In this document: one piece after another, positions 59,204 through 64,000 of the stretch
How the letters are laid out: the number at the start of each line of letters is the position of its first letter
Position numbering within the stretch: the stretch's first letter is position 1
Origin: JAMQPK01 sp963761975
Lineage (GTDB): Bacteria > Acidobacteriota > Vicinamibacteria > Vicinamibacterales > JAMQPK01
Assembly (NCBI GenBank): GCA_963761975.1
Contig: CAVXIR010000002.1
Location: 620,001-684,000, forward strand
Reading direction: 5' to 3'
DNA: 64,000 nt
Notes under the pieces: generated by a model
The model's input: only the letters and a program-made list of their open reading frames with translations
The model's database searches: none
Told to the model about the DNA's origin: nothing
Made by a program: the position numbers and the translations under genes

Positions 59204-60181
59204 TTATTGTTCGACCGTCACCGTTGCCGGTGAGCCCATGCGCACAGTGACTGTTGAGCCGGCCGGAAGCGTCGCGGCGTTCGGCTCGCTTGTCGCAACG
59301 GCGACGCCGCCGCCAGCCGCTCCGACGGTGCTGCCGATGACCGCGCCCTTCTTTCCGCCGAAGATCGCGCCCAGCACTGCGCCGCCAACCGCTGCGCCTC
59401 CGATCTTCGCCGCGCTCTCGCGCGCAGGCGACTCGCCTTCGCGGTAAATCGTGTCGGTGTTGATGGGCAGGCGAGTGCCGTCGGCGAGCACGATCGTGTG
59501 GAAGCGAATGCCGAGGCGTGCCTGATCCTTCAAGCGTCCGCCCCGCTCGACCAACGTGACCGAACCTTCGGCGCGTGCGCCCGCGGGAATCGCCACGTGA
59601 TCGCGCACTCTGACATCGCGCGTCACGCGCGCAGCAACCTTATCTTCGAGCTTCGCCCGCTCGGTGCTGACGGCGGTTTCAACCTGCAGTCCAATAACAG
59701 AATCGGCAGGAATCGTCAGCTCGTCGTACGTCTTCCGCGGCGGTTCGTAGACGACCGGCGCTCGTTCGACGCTCGTATTTTCGACCGGCTCGATCGCAGT
59801 CGAGATTGGCGCATCCACCCGCGCGCTGGACGGCGTGGGAGCCGGCGCGGACGGGCTGCTGCTGCCGCCGTAATTCGGTGACGTACGCGCACGTTGCGGC
59901 GCCGGCGCCGGACGCGAAGGCGCTGGTGCGCGGCGAGCGCGCGCAGGCACGGGCGCCGGTTCCGGCAAAATAGTCTGGGGCGCGGGCTCGACTGCGGCTG
60001 CCGGCGCGTTCGCGATCGTGTTTTCGGTTTCGGTGACGACCCCGGCTGTGGGGACGGCGTACATCGGCGCCGGCTGCACCAGTTCGGCCTCGTTGTGGCG
60101 GTTTGCGAGGTAGGCGCCGCCGCCGGCCGCGACGATGCCGACAACTGCCAAGGCCCCAAATGCGGCGCGATTGATATCCAT
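59204..60181 (-). CDS. Envelope protein with Pro/Ala-rich linker and glycine zipper
   Basis: GAGGAG lies upstream of the ATG. The 325-residue protein has an N-terminal membrane segment (AAFGALAVVGIVAAGGGAYLA), a long Pro/Ala/Arg-rich linker (~35-150) and a folded domain: LTIPADSVIGLQVETAVSTERAKLEDKVAARVTRDV, HVAIPAGARAEGSVTLVERGG, VLADGTRLPINTDTIYR. That resembles the C-terminal barrel of TrbI/VirB10-like proteins. A glycine zipper (GGAVLGAIFGGKKGAVIGSTVGAAGG) near the end could insert in a membrane. It stands alone, convergent with sixA. Confidence 0.72.
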   Translation of the reverse strand: MDINRAAFGALAVVGIVAAGGGAYLANRHNEAELVQPAPMYAVPTAGVVTETENTIANAPAAAVEPAPQTILPEPAPVPARARRAPAPSRPAPAPQRARTSPNYGGSSSPSAPAPTPSSARVDAPISTAIEPVENTSVERAPVVYEPPRKTYDELTIPADSVIGLQVETAVSTERAKLEDKVAARVTRDVRVRDHVAIPAGARAEGSVTLVERGGRLKDQARLGIRFHTIVLADGTRLPINTDTIYREGESPARESAAKIGGAAVGGAVLGAIFGGKKGAVIGSTVGAAGGGVAVATSEPNAATLPAGSTVTVRMGSPATVTVEQ

Positions 60182-60395
60182 GGACTGCTCCTCGGTCTAC
60201 TCTAACAGCAAGGCCCGTACCCACATAAGCCTTGCAAAAATGGTGAAAAATGGTGATTTTTGGCGCTTTGCCACCGCCAAATGTCCCCTTCAGGCCCTGA
60301 TTGTCCTTCCAAGGGAGCATCGGGCCTGCGTGAGATGATAGGCGAGTTAGGGTGCGAGCGGCGAGGCGCGCGGTTACGGCCCAGCGACTAAACCC
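60182..60395. other. Divergent promoter region with a tandem AAAAATGGTG pair
   Basis: This 214-base gap separates the glycine-zipper gene and thiO. It holds two exact tandem copies of AAAAATGGTG (60236-60255), the second followed by ATTTTTGG, which forms a small dyad with it. No ORF and no thiamin-riboswitch core were seen before thiO. Confidence 0.55.
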
Positions 60396-61535
60396 ATGGA
60401 TTGTGACGTTGCGGTCGTCGGAGCAGGAGTGATCGGGGAAGCGATCACCTATGAGCTGGTATCGCGCGGCGCATCGGTGACGTTGCTCGACAGCCGGGGC
60501 ACCGGGCTGGGCTCGACACAAGCCGCGGCCGGAATGCTCGTGCCGTATCTCGAAGGTTTCGGCCGTCCGATTCTGCCGCTCGCCACGCGCAGCCTCGAGA
60601 TGTACGACACGTTCATCGATCGTCTTTCGCGCGATGCCGGCATCGGCGTCGGGTATCGTCGCACCGGATCGCTGCAGGTCGTCACCGCCGACGAGCCGGT
60701 CGACAAGCTCGAGCGAATTGCCGAAGATGCTCGTAATGTGGGACTCGACTGTGAGCTGCTCGATGCGCATGCCGCGCGGAAGGCCGAACCGCAGCTGACG
60801 CCGGATGTCACTGCAGCGCTGCTCGTGAAGGCGCACGGCTTTGTCGCCGTGACGGATCTTTCGGGCGCACTCGCGGCTGCCGCGATCAAGCACGGCGCGC
60901 GCATCCGCGTGCCTGCCCGCGCCCGACGCATCGAACATCGAGGAGAGCACATCGAGGTTCACCTCGAGAACGACACCTCCGTCACCGCGCGCCACGTTGT
61001 CGTCGCTGCGGGAAGCTGGTCGGGGCAGATTGAAATCGACGGCGTACCGCCGCTACCGGTGAAGCCGGTACGGGGGCAGCTGCTGCAACTTGCATGGCAC
61101 GGTTCCGCCTCCGCAAACGCTTCGGCGGGCAAGCCGGCGCTCAATCGAATCGTCTGGGGGCCACGGTGCTATCTCGTGCCTGTGAGTGCAGGCTCGCTCC
61201 TGGTTGGCGCCACGGTTGAGGATGCCGGATTCGATGAGCGGACCACGGTTGCCGGCGTTCGGGATTTGCTCGATGCCGCGTGCGATCTCGTGCCTCACCT
61301 GTGGCAGGCGACGTTTGTCGGCGCGCGCGTAGGGCTGAGGCCGGCCACAGTAGATGAGATGCCGATCATCGGCCGATCGAAGGTGGTGCCGGGTCTCCTC
61401 TACGCGACCGGCCACTATCGAAACGGCGTTCTACTTGCGCCATTCACGGCGCGGGCGGTCGCCGATCTCGTTCTCGACGACTGTGAAGACCCGCTGCTGG
61501 CCGCGACGAGCCCGCAGCGTTTCGGGGGGTATTGA
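60396..61535 (+). CDS. thiO: Glycine oxidase ThiO-like FAD-dependent oxidoreductase
   Basis: This 379-residue D-amino acid oxidase-like protein has the FAD loop CDVAVVGAGVIGEAITYELVSRG, GSTQAAAGMLVPYLE, an AAGSWSGQIEIDGVPPLPVKPVRGQLL segment typical of ThiO, and a C-terminal FAD-binding VGLRPATVDEMPIIGRS with LLYATGHYRNGVLLAP. ThiO oxidises glycine to dehydroglycine for thiazole synthesis in aerobes without ThiH. No other thiamin gene is near, so a different amine substrate is possible. Confidence 0.87.
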   Translation: MDCDVAVVGAGVIGEAITYELVSRGASVTLLDSRGTGLGSTQAAAGMLVPYLEGFGRPILPLATRSLEMYDTFIDRLSRDAGIGVGYRRTGSLQVVTADEPVDKLERIAEDARNVGLDCELLDAHAARKAEPQLTPDVTAALLVKAHGFVAVTDLSGALAAAAIKHGARIRVPARARRIEHRGEHIEVHLENDTSVTARHVVVAAGSWSGQIEIDGVPPLPVKPVRGQLLQLAWHGSASANASAGKPALNRIVWGPRCYLVPVSAGSLLVGATVEDAGFDERTTVAGVRDLLDAACDLVPHLWQATFVGARVGLRPATVDEMPIIGRSKVVPGLLYATGHYRNGVLLAPFTARAVADLVLDDCEDPLLAATSPQRFGGY

Positions 61536-61536
61536 G

Positions 61537-61827
61537 ATGGCGATTCTGTCCGATCAGGAAGTGCAGCAGCAGCTGAAGAATCTGAATAACGGCTGGACGC
61601 TCGAAGGGCGCGCGATAAGAAGGCAGTACACCTTCAACGATTTTCCGGCGGCCGTCGCGTTCGTCACCCGGCTGGTCCCCGATTGTGAGGCCGCCGATCA
61701 TCATCCAGACATTGTGATCAACTATCGCAAGGTGACGCTGCTGTACAGCACGCACAGCGAAGGGGGTCTGACTCAGAAAGACTTCGACGGAGCGGCCATG
61801 GCCGACCGCAAGGCTTCCCAATTGTGA
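61537..61827 (+). CDS. phhB: Pterin-4a-carbinolamine dehydratase
   Basis: Start at 61537, one base after the thiO stop; the 96-residue protein begins MAILSDQEVQQQLKNLNNGW. The catalytic signature is EAADHHPDIVINYRKVTLLYSTHSEGGLTQKD in parts, with the HH-P pair and the second His in THSEGG. It dehydrates 4a-hydroxytetrahydrobiopterin. No aromatic amino acid hydroxylase lies nearby. It is translationally close to thiO. Confidence 0.92.
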   Translation: MAILSDQEVQQQLKNLNNGWTLEGRAIRRQYTFNDFPAAVAFVTRLVPDCEAADHHPDIVINYRKVTLLYSTHSEGGLTQKDFDGAAMADRKASQL

Positions 61828-61843
61828 GCCGCGACTAAACTTG

Positions 61844-62329
61844 ATGCGGCCCGACCTCAAGAAAAACTACAGCTCGCGCGAGGTTGCCTCCATCACAGGT
61901 CTGTCTGCCCGACAGTTACAGTGGTGGGACGCGCGCAAGCTGATCAAACCGTCAATCGCGCCGCATCGCACGGAAGCAGGCGGTTTCACCGAGCGCCGCT
62001 ATTCGCCAGTCGACCTTTTCGAGCTGGTCGTGCTGGCCGAACTGCGGCGGAGCGGTCTTTCTGTATCAAAAATGCGTCAGCTCGTCGAGACGCTTCGAAG
62101 GAAATTCGGCATCCGGTTGTACGATGCCATCGGCGGGGGCGGCGCAATTACACTTCTGACCGACGGCAAAGACATCTACGCGCGTACGGACAACGGTCAA
62201 TTCTTCAATCTCTTGCGCGCCCCCGGCCAGCCGCTGCTCGTCGTCGGCAACGACTTGAAGGAACTGAAGCTACACATGCGATCGAAGAACCGCCGAAAGA
62301 GGAAAGACGTCCCGAGAAAATCTGCGTAG
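61844..62329 (+). CDS. MerR-family-like DNA-binding protein
   Basis: The ATG at 61844 (a TTG codon just before is an alternative) starts 161 residues. YSSREVASITGLSARQLQWWDARKLIKPS is a MerR-type helix-turn-helix and wing, followed by GGFTERRYSPVDLFELVVLAELRRSGLSVSKMRQLVETL. The C-terminal half (ITLLTDGKDIYARTDNGQFFNLLRAPGQPLLVVG) is not a MerR effector domain; it looks like the DUF433-associated or antitoxin-like extension. The tail is very basic (SKNRRKRKDVPRK). Targets unknown. Confidence 0.8.
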   Translation: MRPDLKKNYSSREVASITGLSARQLQWWDARKLIKPSIAPHRTEAGGFTERRYSPVDLFELVVLAELRRSGLSVSKMRQLVETLRRKFGIRLYDAIGGGGAITLLTDGKDIYARTDNGQFFNLLRAPGQPLLVVGNDLKELKLHMRSKNRRKRKDVPRKSA

Positions 62330-62374
62330 GAAAATCCCTGATTGTTTTTCTGGTCGGACGATGGCATCTTCGTT

Positions 62375-62887
62375 ATGGGGACAACCATGGCCGACAGATT
62401 CAGCTCGCCGCATCTTGCTTACAAAAATAGCAGGCGGCTGTCTTCGTCTCTGGCGATCGGCCATGACTCGGTCGTCCGTCGCTTGCACACGGCGTTGAAC
62501 GCGCACATCACATCCAGGTCGCTCGGCACGTTGTCGGCGAACATCGAGATCGTGCTCGACCAGCACGAAGGTCTCGTGCTGCAGCCCGACATCACCTTCA
62601 TTGTCAGCGGGCGCGAATTCATCATCAGCGATCGCGTCTGCGGCGCGCCCGATATGGTGCTCGAGGTGACGTCGCCGTTCGAGCACTCAGGCGAGTTGGA
62701 AAAACGTGTCGCATGGTTTTCTCTTTATGGCGTGCGTGAGTACTGGCTGGTGCAGCCCGAAGAGGACATCGCGATTCTCGAGCTCGCGCACGGCGGCGTG
62801 CGCCGCCGCACGCTGATCGACGACATCACGCCTATCTGCTCGCCACTGTTGCCGGATTTCGATCGCTGTCTGGCCGAGCTCATCTAA
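62375..62887 (+). CDS. Uma2 family (DUF820) endonuclease-fold protein
   Basis: Start at 62375; an ATG at 62387 also works. The ~170-residue protein has the Uma2 PD-(D/E)xK pattern: HEGLVLQPDITFIVSG with the Asp, DMVLEVTSPFEHSGELEKRVAWFSLYGVREYWLVQPEE with the Glu and Lys. Early sequence RRLHTALNAHITSRSLG fits the conserved N-terminal His. The family is common in multicopy in cyanobacteria and acidobacteria, with unknown cellular role. Its stop overlaps a palindromic repeat. Confidence 0.9.
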   Translation: MGTTMADRFSSPHLAYKNSRRLSSSLAIGHDSVVRRLHTALNAHITSRSLGTLSANIEIVLDQHEGLVLQPDITFIVSGREFIISDRVCGAPDMVLEVTSPFEHSGELEKRVAWFSLYGVREYWLVQPEEDIAILELAHGGVRRRTLIDDITPICSPLLPDFDRCLAELI

Positions 62888-62931
62888 GATCTAAAGTTCT
62901 ATAGATCTCTAGATCTTTAGATCTCTAGATG
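62887..62931. repeat. AGATCT-rich inverted repeat between convergent genes
   Basis: AGATCTAAAG (62887-62896) pairs perfectly with CTTTAGATCT (62915-62924), and further AGATCTCTAGAT units surround it. The wording is like that at 4693-4731 and 49741-49920. It separates the uma2 stop and the microcompartment gene's stop. Confidence 0.8.
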
Positions 62932-62933
62932 AA

Positions 62934-63251
62934 CTAGCTGATAGGGAAGATTTTTTCCAGGTCGTCTGCAGGGCGTGGAATGACGTGTACTCCGACGAGC
63001 TCGCCAACGCGCCTGGCGGCGGCTGCGCCTGCGTCTGTGGCCGCTTTCACCGATGCCACATCGCCGCGCACGATCGCCGTGACGAGTCCCGCATCGACTT
63101 TCTGCCACCCGACGAAGACGACGTTTGCCGCCTTGACCATGGCGTCGGTCGCTTCGACCATGCCGACAAAGCCGCGCGTTTCGATGAGCCCGAGCGCGTC
63201 GCCGAGCTCGGATCTCGAGGGCTGGTTATTCTTTGGGCGATCAGCGGTCAT
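62934..63251 (-). CDS. Bacterial microcompartment hexameric shell protein (BMC-H, EutM/PduA-like)
   Basis: Start at 63251 gives 105 residues; the frame is open to 63302. The Pfam BMC fold is clear: ALGLIETRGFVGMVEATDAMVKAANVVFVGWQKVDAGLVTAIVRGDVASVKAATDAG (read in parts), then ELVGVHVIPRPADDLEKIFP. Residues KxGxG-like at the pore differ (GWQKVDAG). Such proteins tile the shells of metabolosomes. No other shell protein, vertex protein or signature enzyme is seen in the window, so it may be an orphan, or the rest of a locus lies outside. Confidence 0.9.
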   Translation of the reverse strand: MTADRPKNNQPSRSELGDALGLIETRGFVGMVEATDAMVKAANVVFVGWQKVDAGLVTAIVRGDVASVKAATDAGAAAARRVGELVGVHVIPRPADDLEKIFPIS

Positions 63252-63304
63252 TGAGTGGTTCGGCCAAAAAGGAAAGACGTCAAAGCTGGCCCATGCTATC
63301 ACGG

Positions 63305-64000
63305 TTATCTTTGCGCCATTTCGAGATTCAGGTTCAGCGTCTGTCCTTCGGCGAGCGAGAAGCTCTCGGCGCCCGTGCGCAGTTGCTCGAGCAAAGCCGG
63401 ATCGTTCTGCAATCCGTTCTCAAGCGCGGGCACGACGGCGGCGAGGTAACGGCCGGGCGGCAAGCCCTTGATCGTGAAGGCGCCGCTCTGGTTCGGCCGG
63501 GTCGTCTGCACGTGACGCGACTGCGCGCCCCAGAGTTTGCTGTCTTCGGGAAACGCGACGAGCACGTAGTCCGAAACCGGCTGGCCGCGCGAATCCCTAA
63601 CGGTGCCCGCAATCTCGGTCATGCGATTGCTCAGCGTAATCACGATGCCGCCGACGCTGGTGCCTGACTTGAAGTCGAACGCTGTGTCGGTAATGTCGGT
63701 ACCTTCTACCGTGACGCTCTTCAGTACCCAGCCGGTCGGTGCCCCCTGCACACGAATCACAGTCGGGCCTGCAACACCGCGCAGCTCGAACGTTCCGTCC
63801 TGATTGACGCGTCCACCCCCAAGCGCCCGCGCCGCGACGAGCATCGTCAACGGCGACGATCCGCCCGCTGACGGGGTCGCGATGATCTGCATATTGGATT
63901 TCGGCGGGCTTTGTCCCCCCTGAAAGGCGACCCGGCCCGACACCGTGACGCCGGCGGTCGTCACGACCGTGAGATTGTCGATGTCGCCCGAGACGCTCAA
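63305..64000 (-). CDS. Carboxypeptidase-regulatory-like surface protein (5' part outside window)
   Basis: The frame is open through the window edge, so the start is upstream on the minus strand. 231 residues show beta-sandwich repeats: VTVSGRVAFQGGQSPPKSNM, TFELRGVAGPTVIRV and EIAGTVRDSRGQPVSDYVLVAFPED followed by AFTIKGLPPGRYLAAVVPALE. This is the carboxypeptidase D regulatory/SpaA-like domain common in acidobacterial outer-membrane proteins. Function is structural or binding. It ends 53 bases from the microcompartment gene. Confidence 0.75.
   Translation of the reverse strand: MSVSGDIDNLTVVTTAGVTVSGRVAFQGGQSPPKSNMQIIATPSAGGSSPLTMLVAARALGGGRVNQDGTFELRGVAGPTVIRVQGAPTGWVLKSVTVEGTDITDTAFDFKSGTSVGGIVITLSNRMTEIAGTVRDSRGQPVSDYVLVAFPEDSKLWGAQSRHVQTTRPNQSGAFTIKGLPPGRYLAAVVPALENGLQNDPALLEQLRTGAESFSLAEGQTLNLNLEMAQR

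Noticed and set aside
60182..60395. TPP riboswitch before thiO
   Set aside because: The CTGAGA and ACCTGATCTGG-type cores are not present on the plus strand.

Overview
The window is about 64 kb of high-GC bacterial DNA with dense, often overlapping genes. The gene content suggests a Vicinamibacteria-like acidobacterium: a long PIG-L/NEW3/ThuA-like protein, a DUF1800-DUF1501 pair, secreted M20 peptidases, a PQQ dehydrogenase with fused haem domains, a carboxypeptidase-regulatory-like protein and an AraD1-type dehydratase. This placement rests on recognising families by eye, not on a marker gene. No rRNA, tRNA, CRISPR array, insertion sequence or phage gene was seen.

Layout. 1-9354 (+): end of a PIG-L-type protein, DUF1800, Tat-exported DUF1501, a tandem HD-GYP protein, an M20 peptidase, and the E1 alpha and beta subunits of a 2-oxoacid dehydrogenase. 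9447-11465 (-): a secreted protein and a TIGR01777 epimerase. 11656-19164 (+): a TetR regulator heading an export operon (membrane fusion lipoprotein, ATPase, TolC, second ATPase, two ABC-2 permeases) that looks like a YbhGFSR system with YbhF split in two. 19337-25716 (+): an unusual zinc-ribbon SDR, glutathione peroxidase, GNAT, ICMT-like, DUF1801, RarD/EamA and isochorismatase-like genes. 25879-27064: a VOC protein divergent from MarR and YciI. 26991-32120 (-): a signalling operon of thioredoxin-like protein, histidine kinase, receiver and REC-PAS-GGDEF-EAL protein.

32385-44877 looks like a sugar oxidation region. Minus-strand genes encode exported proteins (YVTN propeller, aldose 1-epimerase, dihaem PQQ dehydrogenase). 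Divergent plus-strand genes encode AraD1 dehydratase, an FAH-family protein, 2-oxoglutarate-semialdehyde dehydrogenase, an SMP-30 lactonase, a cupin and an MFS transporter. Together they resemble a non-phosphorylative (Weimberg-type) pentose or aldonate route to 2-oxoglutarate.

44908-49738: metF, a DUF922-like protein, an MFS transporter, an AAA ATPase with a dyad operator, and a chlorite-dismutase-family protein. 49922-56142 (-) is a compact histidine operon, hisI-G-D-C-B-H-F-A in transcription order. It is preceded by a classical-looking attenuator: a 27-codon leader peptide with 12 His (11 in a row), a GC-rich antiterminator segment and a U-tailed terminator ending four bases before hisI. 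56338-64000: quinone oxidoreductase, RmuC, SixA-like phosphatase, a glycine-zipper protein, ThiO, a pterin dehydratase, a MerR-like regulator, Uma2, an orphan microcompartment shell protein and a partial surface protein.

The most unusual feature is in the spacers. Nearly every longer intergenic gap holds short degenerate tandem repeats whose unit is private to that gap and which usually fold into imperfect inverted arms. Two such sequences run into coding regions (TetR C-terminus, propeller N-terminus). A second class of REP-like hairpins recurs at separate sites.
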